Positions 1-6,897 of a stretch of DNA of 64,000 bases are shown piece after piece (positions within the stretch are counted from its first letter, which is position 1; every line of letters begins with the position of its first letter). Position numbers and translations under genes: made by a program. The notes under the pieces are model-generated. The model saw only the letters and a program-made list of their open reading frames with translations. It made no database searches and was not told the DNA's origin. The DNA comes from an archaeon (GTDB lineage Archaea; Iainarchaeota; Iainarchaeia; Iainarchaeales; DTGL01), in contig JAPDKC010000010.1 of the NCBI GenBank assembly GCA_029258755.1, forward strand, positions 62,001-126,000, written 5' to 3'.

Positions 1-301
1 AACTCGAGAAACGCACATCCAAAGCTGGTTGTACAGGTCCTGCTAAGAACAAGAAGTCCCTGTTGTTGAATCTATAGAGAAGAATCTCATCCTTTATAAG
101 CTCTAAAACCCCCTTCTCAATATACACGCTTGGCGGAAAAGAGTCTGAGTAAACATTAGCGATCTTTTCAGCTTTAAATTGCTTGAGCATGTAATCAACG
201 GCTATCTTGCCAACAAGACCAATACCAGGCAAACCCGTAAAGAGAATCGGCTTTTTTAGGCGCTTCTTCCTTTTCCATACAAACTCCACGGTTGTGTTCA
301 T
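1..301 (-). CDS. PAC2-family protein (proteasome assembly chaperone-like), 3' end outside window
   Basis: The first 100 codons of a gene that runs off the left edge. The ATG is at 299-301 and the product begins MNTTVEFVWKRKK. The stretch LFTGLPGIGLVGKIAVDY (about residues 22-39) is the glycine-rich strand-loop typical of the PAC2/COG2047 family, ATP-grasp-like proteins related to eukaryotic proteasome assembly chaperones. The archaeal members have no firmly established function. The gene lies just downstream of aIF2-alpha, with a 42-base AT-rich gap that could hold its own promoter. In many euryarchaea a PAC2 gene follows S27e, aIF2-alpha and Nop10; here no Nop10 gene is found between. The family call is solid; a role in proteasome assembly is inference from the family. 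Confidence 0.8.
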   Translation of the reverse strand, partial: MNTTVEFVWKRKKRLKKPILFTGLPGIGLVGKIAVDYMLKQFKAEKIANVYSDSFPPSVYIEKGVLELIKDEILLYRFNNRDFLFLAGPVQPALDVRFSS

Positions 302-343
302 ACGTAGCTAATTTTTGCAGAAAATATTTAAAAAGCAGTAACG
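302..343 (-). promoter_or_regulatory. possible promoter of the PAC2 gene
   Basis: The short gap after the aIF2-alpha stop contains, read on the minus strand, a TATA-like tract (GCTTTTTAAATATTT, about 318-333) about 20 bases upstream of the PAC2 ATG. This would fit a nearly leaderless transcript. It is weak evidence because the whole genome is AT-rich and the gene could equally be read through from aIF2-alpha. Confidence 0.35.
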
Positions 344-1114
344 TTATTTTACTTCCTCAAAAGATGCTGTGCCTTTAGCTTTTTTTATCTCATCCATCAC
401 TTTCTGACAAACAGCATCAAGGTTTCTTTTTGCAGTTTTGTAATCATAAGCAACACTGCTTACCATGTACTTGCCTCCGCCTGCATACGTTATCTCAACC
501 TCTGCATCTTTGGCTTCTTTAAGCCCTGCTAAAAGTGCTTTCTTTATTGCAAAAAGTGCTTGCGGCTCGTAGCTCTTTATTTTTATTATACCCCTTACCT
601 TTCTTTTTGGAATTTCTATGCTCTTTTCAAGCAAAGCAATTAGCGGTTTTACATATTTTTTTGGAATATTTTTGAGTACTTCTTGCCCTTCAAGCACAAC
701 ATCCTGGAAAGCATCCATTAATGTATCGTATTCCTGAAGGAGGGGTTCAGCTACTTCCTTCCAAACCTTATTAAAAGACACTTTTTGCTGTTTTGCAAAG
801 ACCTCTAGTATCTTCCTTGCCCTTTTTGCCTGCTCCCATTCTTCTATCTTTGCTCTCTCTTGTTCAGCGGAAAGCTTTGTTAGGGAAAGATCAACTTGGT
901 GCTTCGATGGATCAACATTTATCACTTGTGCGGCTCTTACCTGATTCGGCCTAACATAATTTCTGATATTTTTTACCCAACGTGAGGCAACCTGAGATAT
1001 GTGAATAAAACCCTGCAAGCCATCATATTCTAATAACTCAGCAAATGCACCATAGTTTAGTACCTTGTTAATTCTGATAACAACGATTTCCCCTTTTTCA
1101 GGCCATTTTTGCAA
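344..1114 (-). CDS. translation initiation factor aIF2 subunit alpha
   Basis: 256 residues, the normal length of archaeal aIF2-alpha, which with beta and gamma subunits brings initiator Met-tRNA to the small ribosomal subunit. An S1 RNA-binding domain occupies about residues 1-85 (GEIVVIRINKVLNYGAFAEL, later GFIHISQVA), followed by a helical domain (about 86-170) and the C-terminal alpha/beta domain that binds gamma (about 171-256). The start is a TTG preceded on the minus strand by a good Shine-Dalgarno, GAGGTG, five bases upstream. It lies 16 bases after S27e in the same operon, the order usual in euryarchaea. Confidence 0.95.
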   Translation of the reverse strand: MQKWPEKGEIVVIRINKVLNYGAFAELLEYDGLQGFIHISQVASRWVKNIRNYVRPNQVRAAQVINVDPSKHQVDLSLTKLSAEQERAKIEEWEQAKRARKILEVFAKQQKVSFNKVWKEVAEPLLQEYDTLMDAFQDVVLEGQEVLKNIPKKYVKPLIALLEKSIEIPKRKVRGIIKIKSYEPQALFAIKKALLAGLKEAKDAEVEITYAGGGKYMVSSVAYDYKTAKRNLDAVCQKVMDEIKKAKGTASFEEVK

Positions 1115-1130
1115 GCAAACACCTCGCTAA

Positions 1131-1331
1131 CTAATTGTACTCCCTAAGCTTCTTTGCATTCTTAAGCTTTATTTTGTGCCCTGTAGTTTCTGCTAGCTCT
1201 GCATTGCAAACTAAGCACTTTATTTTTGTGGACGCGCAGGAAAAAACTATCTGCTCATTTCCGCAAGCATTGCACTTTATACGATAGAATTTATTCTTTG
1301 GCTTAGCTATTAATTCTTCGCGCGAAACCAT
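1131..1331 (-). CDS. rps27e: 30S ribosomal protein S27e
   Basis: 66 residues with a C4 zinc ribbon: CNACG near residue 20 and CLVCN near residue 39. The ending GHKIKLKNAKKL is typical of S27e. The ATG is preceded by AAAGGTGAT. It is a small-subunit ribosomal protein located between GINS and aIF2-alpha, linking replication and translation genes in one leftward operon, as in several euryarchaea. Confidence 0.95.
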   Translation of the reverse strand: MVSREELIAKPKNKFYRIKCNACGNEQIVFSCASTKIKCLVCNAELAETTGHKIKLKNAKKLREYN

Positions 1332-1346
1332 GGTATCACCTTTAAG

Positions 1347-1898
1347 CTATTGTTGTAAAGCAAGCTTTCTGGCTATTAGAAGTTCAGCGGTTTTTGAAGG
1401 CAACTTTACAATCTGCCCTTTTTTAAATGGTCCGTACTCTTTTAAATCTGTGCCTACAAAAGCAGGCACATCCTGAATAATTTGAACAGAAACCATATTT
1501 AAATCCTTTTGTTTTTCTTCAGCTTCTGGTAGCGCAAACAACGCATCTATTTCTTTTTTGTATGACTGGAATGTCTTTGTTAAAGCTTCGTAAAGCTTTT
1601 TTTCCTGATCGCATAAGTTTGTTACGTCTGGCTCAGCGCCAAACGATGCCTGCAAGGCTTTATTTACAATCTTCTTTTCCCTTATTTGTATTATCTCTCT
1701 TGCCATCCGCTCTATATTCGATACATCTTGAGCTTTTTCTAAAGCACCTGTTTTTAATGATTCCAAATACTGCTTCCGCTTTTCAGCAATGAATGCCTTC
1801 AGCTGAAGGAAAAAATCCTCGCTTATGTTGGCTAGTTGTGAAGAATTTTTTTCTTGCCTGTGAATCTGCCTTAGCTCATCAAAATCCATATTACTCAC
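1347..1898 (-). CDS. GINS complex subunit (Gins51/Gins15-like)
   Basis: 183 residues. The N-terminal helical A-domain starts MDFDELRQIHRQE and is followed by a linker. The small beta-rich B-domain is at the C-terminus (about residues 133-183, including VPAFVGTDLKEYGPFKKGQIVKLP). The A-then-B order marks the Sld5/Psf1-type archaeal GINS, which bridges MCM, primase and GAN/RecJ at the fork. Start is GTG at 1898, overlapping the PriS stop, or ATG at 1889 three codons on; no strong ribosome site decides. It sits directly after primase genes, the usual archaeal partnership. No second GINS subunit is seen here, so the complex may be a homotetramer or the partner is elsewhere. Confidence 0.9.
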   Translation of the reverse strand: MSNMDFDELRQIHRQEKNSSQLANISEDFFLQLKAFIAEKRKQYLESLKTGALEKAQDVSNIERMAREIIQIREKKIVNKALQASFGAEPDVTNLCDQEKKLYEALTKTFQSYKKEIDALFALPEAEEKQKDLNMVSVQIIQDVPAFVGTDLKEYGPFKKGQIVKLPSKTAELLIARKLALQQ

Positions 1899-3111
1899 AT
1901 AAGCTTGCTAAGCCCTTCCCAATCAAGTAAATTGCTGCATACTCAGGCAGCACTGCTTCTTCATTTTCATAAGGGCCGAAGCTTTGATTGCCTAACCTAA
2001 ATCTTGGTGCTTTATTAATAAAAACCTTTATTTGTCTGTCTCCAAAGGCCAAAGCATGCTCCAAAGGCCTGAAATCAGCTAGCGCTTGCAAAGAAACAAT
2101 TTTTGCAATAAGCCCTGTGCTACCATGCAAGCTATTTGGAACGCGGATTATTTTGTACTTATCTATAGAGGTCTGCCTATCAATCTTTATAGATTCTTTT
2201 TGTTTTGCGTACTCAAGTAGGTTTCGCCAAAACTTTAAACTTGTTGCTCTAGAGCTAGCAATAGGTGGCAAGCGACCTTCATCTATCTTAGCAATAATTT
2301 TTTTCTTATTCTCATAAACTTCTCTTGCTTTGCTAAGCTTTATACCCCCGTAAAGCGCTATTTGATCAGGATTTGCTCTTAAGAGAAACTCTTTAAGGGT
2401 TTTTAGAATTCTGCTTAAAGGTGCCTTAACCTGCTTAGATTTTTCAAAAATAGGCACCGCTTGCGAAAAATCGATTGCAAGCTCAAAGTCAAAACCTGCA
2501 AGCGTTAGATAATCAATAAGTTCTGCTCTAGCGTTTTCGCTCAGAGTTCTTATGCGCTCACTCCTTATGTGCAAATGATAGCCAGCGTTTCCGGAAAAGT
2601 TTATGCTTATATCCTCTAAAATGCCGAGCTCCTCATCTAATACTTTTATTAATCTATTGAGCTGTTTTTTCGTTTCTGCAAGGCAGTTTTCGCATATGAA
2701 CTGATATTGTTCTGTGTCGCTGCCGCAGCTTGCACATTTTTTGGCAGTGCCTTTTCCATAGCTTTTGCAATTCTTGCAATACCAAAAATCATGCTTTTCC
2801 CTGCAATCAAGCTCAAGCTCATCGGCATCAAATTCATAAATTAGGTCAGCACCTAAAAACGACTTTTTTTCCATAGGCCTTGCGCTAGGATCTTTATAGT
2901 ATGCAGCAGAGTAAGAGATATAGAGCGGTGCTTCGCTTTTCAAAAATCTATTAAGCTCAGCTGTGCTGCTAAAGCTCATGTGCCTTTTAACAATCTTTTT
3001 ACCCCAATCACCTATGCCAAATTCCCTGCTTTCGATAGAAGGTACGCTAGCAATGCGGTGCTTAGCGTAGTATTCCTTAAATTTTCTCCTTATAAACTCT
3101 TGCTCATTCAC
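1891..3111 (-). CDS. priS: DNA primase catalytic small subunit PriS
   Basis: 406 residues, synthesising RNA/DNA primers with PriL. The catalytic acidic motif YEFDADEL places metal-binding aspartates at D95 and D97. The SGNAGYH motif (S173-H179) is the conserved SGxxGxH nucleotide-binding motif. Between them lies a cysteine-rich insert (about 103-143) with three CxxC pairs, C112/C115, C126/C129 and C140/C143, more than the single zinc site usually described. The start is GTG overlapping the PriL stop by 8 bases with GGGTGA upstream, so the two subunits look translationally coupled. Confidence 0.95.
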   Translation of the reverse strand: MNEQEFIRRKFKEYYAKHRIASVPSIESREFGIGDWGKKIVKRHMSFSSTAELNRFLKSEAPLYISYSAAYYKDPSARPMEKKSFLGADLIYEFDADELELDCREKHDFWYCKNCKSYGKGTAKKCASCGSDTEQYQFICENCLAETKKQLNRLIKVLDEELGILEDISINFSGNAGYHLHIRSERIRTLSENARAELIDYLTLAGFDFELAIDFSQAVPIFEKSKQVKAPLSRILKTLKEFLLRANPDQIALYGGIKLSKAREVYENKKKIIAKIDEGRLPPIASSRATSLKFWRNLLEYAKQKESIKIDRQTSIDKYKIIRVPNSLHGSTGLIAKIVSLQALADFRPLEHALAFGDRQIKVFINKAPRFRLGNQSFGPYENEEAVLPEYAAIYLIGKGLASLCE

Positions 3112-4111
3112 GCTTTTTCACCCTGCTTTGGGATTTTGTAAGCTGCCTTCTATAGTACTGTATAGGATTTCGTACATTACAGTTAGCTATACAAAGCCCA
3201 TAGCTTTTCATCTTTTTGCAGGACGCAGGCGCATAGTTCTTTCCAGATTTTGCATGAACAATTCTGGCTACCTGATAGCGAGTTATCTTTTCGTTATAAT
3301 TTGGTGCATGTGTAAATGCTTCAATGATTTTTTCCTCAGGCACATTTATTGCATTGAGGAATGTCGCTAACACAAACCTTGCCATATGAGGAATGTTTTT
3401 GCCTGCTAGCAACTCTGAATATATTTTCTCTATGCACGGTGGCAAATAAGCTAAATTTGCTTTTATGCGCAGAGTTTTTTTGGCAAAACTTGTTGCTTGC
3501 GTCAAGGTTTCAAAAGCGAGTTCTTTTAGCTTTTTAGGCAAGCCCTCAGTATTGACCGGCATATTTTCCTTTGCGACCTGCGCTGCAAAGCCAGCAACAA
3601 ATTTTCTGAAGCGATTCTCATTTAGAAAAACTTGCCCTTTAGAAACGCTTTGATTTACAAGTTTTAGCGTATTTTCTTTTGCCTCGCACTTTAAAAAATC
3701 CAGGATTGGCACAGCCAACATGCCATTGGAATCTATCCTGAAGGAAATACCAAGATCTGCTGCAAGCTTATCCCAATCCTCAAAACTACTCATATGGTTT
3801 AGAGAGGTTTTGTAGATAGCGTCCGAGAAGTATTCGTAGTATTTAATATTATCCAGAAAGGAAAGCATTATTCTTACAAGAGGATATGCAAGAACCTCTA
3901 CCAAAAGATCGTCTTGGTAAGGGGTAAGAAAAGTAGGATATGGCTCGCGTTTTAATATTGCTAAAAGCTTATTTCTTGCATTATCCATGAGCTTTGAGTT
4001 TGCAACAACACTGTTCATATCTGGGTTTAGGGTTTTTACAATCCGCTTGGCTGTATTAGAAAAAGGATACCTGGCAGCAAAGCTTAGCTCCTCTATAGGA
4101 AAATCCGCCAT
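3104..4111 (-). CDS. priL: DNA primase large subunit PriL
   Basis: 335 residues, the regulatory subunit that helps start and measure primers. The N-terminal half is helical. The C-terminal part is the iron-sulfur domain, with four candidate cluster cysteines in the segments PPCIEK (about 222), ASCKKM, GLCIA and ANCNV (about 298-312), plus YNEKITRYQVARI typical of the family. The gene is first of the PriL-PriS-GINS-S27e-aIF2-alpha-PAC2 run. The ATG has no evident Shine-Dalgarno but a TATA-like GTTTAAAAT lies about 30 bases upstream, so a leaderless mRNA is likely. Confidence 0.93.
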   Translation of the reverse strand: MADFPIEELSFAARYPFSNTAKRIVKTLNPDMNSVVANSKLMDNARNKLLAILKREPYPTFLTPYQDDLLVEVLAYPLVRIMLSFLDNIKYYEYFSDAIYKTSLNHMSSFEDWDKLAADLGISFRIDSNGMLAVPILDFLKCEAKENTLKLVNQSVSKGQVFLNENRFRKFVAGFAAQVAKENMPVNTEGLPKKLKELAFETLTQATSFAKKTLRIKANLAYLPPCIEKIYSELLAGKNIPHMARFVLATFLNAINVPEEKIIEAFTHAPNYNEKITRYQVARIVHAKSGKNYAPASCKKMKSYGLCIANCNVRNPIQYYRRQLTKSQSRVKKRE

Positions 4112-4177
4112 AAAGAAGTTTGTTAGCGTTCTAATTTTAAACTCTTTGAGAGGAGAGTTCCGGTTTTATACACCTTC
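4112..4177 (-). promoter_or_regulatory. priL upstream region with small inverted repeat
   Basis: The gap between the PIN-domain gene and priL contains a 6-bp inverted repeat, AACTCT at 4140-4145 and AGAGTT at 4154-4159 (8-base loop). On the minus strand it is followed by GTTTAAAAT, a TATA-like box. It could be a weak hairpin ending the toxin-antitoxin transcript or an operator over the primase promoter. The sequence alone does not decide. Confidence 0.35.
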
Positions 4178-4588
4178 CTACAACAGGCGAAGTTCAGCCA
4201 ACAGCTCCTTTGTGCTAAAAACCTTAACAGCAGACTGCTGTTTGAACCCTTTATCATTACTCCAAATAGGGATATGTTTAGCTAGAGCTAATGCAAGGAA
4301 CGGCCAATCTTTTTCGTCTGTCAGCATTTCTAATGCCTGCTTTTTAAAGTTTACATATTCTTGGGCTGAAACAATAGTAACTTGTGAAAATATTATCGCA
4401 AGTGCAAGCCCAAATTCTTTCTCAGATTTGCCCATGCGCCTGGCAAATTCGGAGGAGTATTTTTCAATTTCTTCTAAGCAATGCTCTGGTACATACAATC
4501 TGAGCTTCTCAGAAAACAGCAATTGCTGGGTTGTCGATGGTTTAAGTAAAGCTGCAAGCAGTATGTTGGTGTCTACAACAAGTTCCAT
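4178..4588 (-). CDS. PIN-domain ribonuclease, VapC-like toxin
   Basis: About 136 residues, one PIN domain. Acidic residues at the expected places are visible: VVDTNILL near the start, EEIEKYSSEF mid-protein, DEKDWPFLALAL and WSNDKGF later. These would bind the metal ions for RNA cleavage. An in-frame ATG two codons upstream (4594) overlaps the stop of the preceding gene. The ATG at 4588 is better spaced from the AAGAAGGA ribosome site and is preferred. It follows a ribbon-helix-helix-like gene, so the two probably form a VapBC-type toxin-antitoxin pair. Confidence 0.8.
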   Translation of the reverse strand: MELVVDTNILLAALLKPSTTQQLLFSEKLRLYVPEHCLEEIEKYSSEFARRMGKSEKEFGLALAIIFSQVTIVSAQEYVNFKKQALEMLTDEKDWPFLALALAKHIPIWSNDKGFKQQSAVKVFSTKELLAELRLL

Positions 4589-4590
4589 TG

Positions 4591-4818
4591 TCATTCCTTC
4601 TTCTCGTGCGCTTTTACAATTCCCTTCTTAATTTTTTTACCAAGTTCTTCTATGTCTTTCTTTGTTAACTTACTATCTTTTGTGAGAGCTTCCAATAATT
4701 TCAGTTTGTTGATCTTTTCAACGAATGCTTCTCTCGCAACCGCGCTCCAATTAATGATTTTAAATTTCTCCATCTCCTTTTTCAGCTCATCTGGGACAGA
4801 AAGTGTTATCGTAGCCAT
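4591..4818 (-). CDS. ribbon-helix-helix VapB-like antitoxin
   Basis: 75 residues counted from MATITLSVPDELKKEMEK. The opening beta strand (ATITLSVP) followed by two helices is the ribbon-helix-helix DNA-binding fold, and the charged C-terminal tail (KKDIEELGKKIKKGI) would wrap the partner PIN protein. A GTG three codons earlier is possible, but the ATG is preferred because the strand pattern begins there. It is co-transcribed with the downstream PIN gene, with start and stop overlapping. It probably represses its own promoter, inferred from the family. Confidence 0.75.
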   Translation of the reverse strand: MATITLSVPDELKKEMEKFKIINWSAVAREAFVEKINKLKLLEALTKDSKLTKKDIEELGKKIKKGIVKAHEKKE

Positions 4819-4827
4819 AATCACCAC

Positions 4828-4953
4828 TCCGTTCTAATATTTAAATTATGTGCAAATATTTAAAGTAATTACTTACATTTAGCGGTGCGTTACACTGGCT
4901 TTTTAGTCCAAAGTCGAAAGTTATAGAAAAATTATGTTTTTAGAAAAATCAGT
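4828..4953 (-). promoter_or_regulatory. promoter region of the VapBC-like pair
   Basis: AT-rich gap between the antitoxin start and the PCNA stop. It holds a 9-bp direct repeat, ATATTTAAA, in two copies about 20 bases apart between about 4837 and 4867. Read on the minus strand these give TTTAAATAT, suitable as a TATA box and/or an operator for the ribbon-helix-helix protein. No gene is seen in the gap. Confidence 0.4.
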
Positions 4954-5676
4954 TCATAATATCATATGGGCTAGGTGAAACTGTATCTTTGCAGGGCCTA
5001 TGTTGTAAGTTATTCTCATAGGCGCTTCGCTTTTAAGCTCAAGCAAGATGCGCTCGCCTGGCTCTGCCTCTTTTACAATATTCTCCAGAAAGTTGAGCGA
5101 ATATTTGCTTACAACATTGTCCTTTGCTTTTATCTTTACAAGCTCGCTCTGGCTGGCTTCTGTTTTAAGGGTTCCTTCCGAGCCTCTTGCCTCTATAAAG
5201 AGTTTTGAACCCTCGATCCTAAAAACAACGCTGCTTCCAAACAGAGAAGCATCCTTTAAGGCCTCTTGCAATACGCGTGCCTCTATTTCTATGTTAGCAT
5301 CGTAATCCTGCTCAGGGATCTCTGGCTCTTCCTCAAGAACATCGATTAGCGGAAGCATAAAGTTTCTGGTTAAGCTTCCTCTAAGTGTTATTCTTAAAAA
5401 CGAGTCCTCGAGCTCCATCTCAAGCTGATCGTTGCTCGATGCCCTTCTTATAACCTTATTGAGCTCATCTATGTCAAGGCCTATAAGATTCGGCTCTATA
5501 TCGAATTCATCGAAGAAGTCGTTAGCGGCATGGTAATTTACAAGCACTATTTGGCTTGGATCTATTGCACGGAAGAAAAGCCCTTTTTCATTGAAGCGAA
5601 AGTTTCCTTCTGAAATAAAATTAGAGATCGCACGAATAGCGCTCTGAAACGGCGCGATTCTACTTATCTTGATCAT
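4954..5676 (-). CDS. DNA polymerase sliding clamp, PCNA paralogue 1
   Basis: 240 residues, the usual PCNA length. Two homologous halves are visible with the family pattern GLFFRAIDPSQIVLVNY (about 32-48) and the interdomain loop NFMLPLIDVLEEEPEIP. The ATG is preceded by AGGTGG. The C-terminus ends in FHLAHMIL rather than the LAPRIE-type tail seen in its neighbour. The clamp encircles DNA and tethers polymerase, RFC and ligase. It lies 66 bases downstream of a second PCNA gene, so a heterotrimeric clamp or divided roles are possible (inference). Confidence 0.94.
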   Translation of the reverse strand: MIKISRIAPFQSAIRAISNFISEGNFRFNEKGLFFRAIDPSQIVLVNYHAANDFFDEFDIEPNLIGLDIDELNKVIRRASSNDQLEMELEDSFLRITLRGSLTRNFMLPLIDVLEEEPEIPEQDYDANIEIEARVLQEALKDASLFGSSVVFRIEGSKLFIEARGSEGTLKTEASQSELVKIKAKDNVVSKYSLNFLENIVKEAEPGERILLELKSEAPMRITYNIGPAKIQFHLAHMIL

Positions 5677-5742
5677 GAACCCACCTGAAAAGCTAATTAA
5701 ATTAAATGCGGATAAGGATTTAAATTGTTTGCTCGCAAGCAG

Positions 5743-6489
5743 CTATTCTGCCTCTATTCTTGGAGCTAAATAATAAGTGACGCGAGCTTCGCCAATATTA
5801 AAATCTATCTTTACTGGAGCATCTGTGCGTAAATGTAAAGCGATAATATCATCGCTTGCAGGCGTTTTTAGCATATCCTTAAGGTAGTCCAGCGGAAACA
5901 TTGCTTTGCATTCATTTTTTACCTCAAACTTCTTTATCACATCCTCTGTTTTGGGAGTTTCGCTATTAAGAGTGCCTTTGCTGCTGTTAGCTTTTACATA
6001 AAATACTTCTTTAGTACAGCCAAGGATAACATGCCCAGAAATCAGCTCAGCATCCTTTAAAGCTTCTTGAAGAACTGATGCTTCCAAAGCAATATCTGCT
6101 TCAAACTCAATCTTTGGATTCGGAATTTGCCCTTTTGAAACATCAATTAAAGGGATTGAAAAGCTCCTTGTAGATTTGCCCCTAAAGCTTATGGTAAGCG
6201 CTGTTTTTTCCGGATTTAGCTCTAAATGCAAAGCATCTTTGCTTTTGGCTCTTGCCATTATCTGCCTAAAATAATCCACATCTATTCCCAATGTAACTTC
6301 CTCAGAGACCTCAAATTCTTTGAAAGCCTTTTTTGGCATCTCAAAATCAACCATGGCTATTTGACTTGGATCTGTTGCTTTTAAAGTAAGACCGTTTTCA
6401 TTAACTATAAATTCTGCCTCATCTATTAGTGCTGCTATTGCTTCTATGCTCTTTCTGAAAAGGGTTGCATCTTCAAAAGTAAGTTTCAT
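5743..6489 (-). CDS. DNA polymerase sliding clamp, PCNA paralogue 2
   Basis: 248 residues, full length, with GLTLKATDPSQIAMVDFEMP (about 34-53) and the canonical C-terminal tail VTYYLAPRIEAE. It shares the family framework with PCNA 1 but the two are clearly diverged in sequence, so this is not a recent duplication. The ATG overlaps the stop of the upstream OB-fold gene (ATGA), with GGTGAT as ribosome site, indicating translational coupling. This copy looks like the more canonical clamp. Confidence 0.95.
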   Translation of the reverse strand: MKLTFEDATLFRKSIEAIAALIDEAEFIVNENGLTLKATDPSQIAMVDFEMPKKAFKEFEVSEEVTLGIDVDYFRQIMARAKSKDALHLELNPEKTALTISFRGKSTRSFSIPLIDVSKGQIPNPKIEFEADIALEASVLQEALKDAELISGHVILGCTKEVFYVKANSSKGTLNSETPKTEDVIKKFEVKNECKAMFPLDYLKDMLKTPASDDIIALHLRTDAPVKIDFNIGEARVTYYLAPRIEAE

Positions 6490-6842
6490 GACCCATCACC
6501 AGTTAAGCTTGACCACAATTCTTTCACCTTCCTGAATAGATTAGCATCAAAATCTTTTAATTCTTGTGCAAGTTCAAACTGTAAGGTTAATGGCTTCAAA
6601 TTTATTGGCTTAGCGAAAATCCTAAATATCTTGCCTTCCTTGAAGCCTCTCATCTCAGCGGTGCTATTAAATCTAATTATAGCTTCTCCTGTGCTGTCAG
6701 CAACCACTGCTGTTTTTTCAGCCCTGTTAACGGAAATTACGCTTACAACTATAGCTACTCTTGTCTCATTTCCTTTTATCTCTTTAATAAATCGCTCCTT
6801 TGCAGGAACCCTCTTCGGCTGCGTTTCCTCAAACTCTTCCAT
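6486..6842 (-). CDS. OB-fold nucleic-acid-binding protein, RPA-like
   Basis: 118 residues from the ATG giving MEEFEETQPKRV. An upstream in-frame extension is possible but reads unlike protein. The core ETRVAIVVSVISVNRAEKTA with VVADSTGEAIIRF is a five-stranded OB-fold pattern as in single-stranded-DNA-binding proteins. A helical tail follows (FDANLFRKVKELWSSL). It is coupled to PCNA 2 by start-stop overlap, which suggests a replication or repair role such as a small RPA subunit. The family assignment is by fold pattern only. Confidence 0.65.
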   Translation of the reverse strand: MEEFEETQPKRVPAKERFIKEIKGNETRVAIVVSVISVNRAEKTAVVADSTGEAIIRFNSTAEMRGFKEGKIFRIFAKPINLKPLTLQFELAQELKDFDANLFRKVKELWSSLTGDGS

Positions 6843-6897
6843 AAAGAATAAGAGGGAAAAGCTGTTTTTAAAAGGGAATGTAAGCAGATTGGATGAG

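Noticed and set aside
3987-4631. 214-codon plus-strand frame over priL start and the PIN gene
   Set aside because: Antisense to two recognisable genes and includes their short gap; the product is low-complexity Ser/Leu-rich with no family signature.
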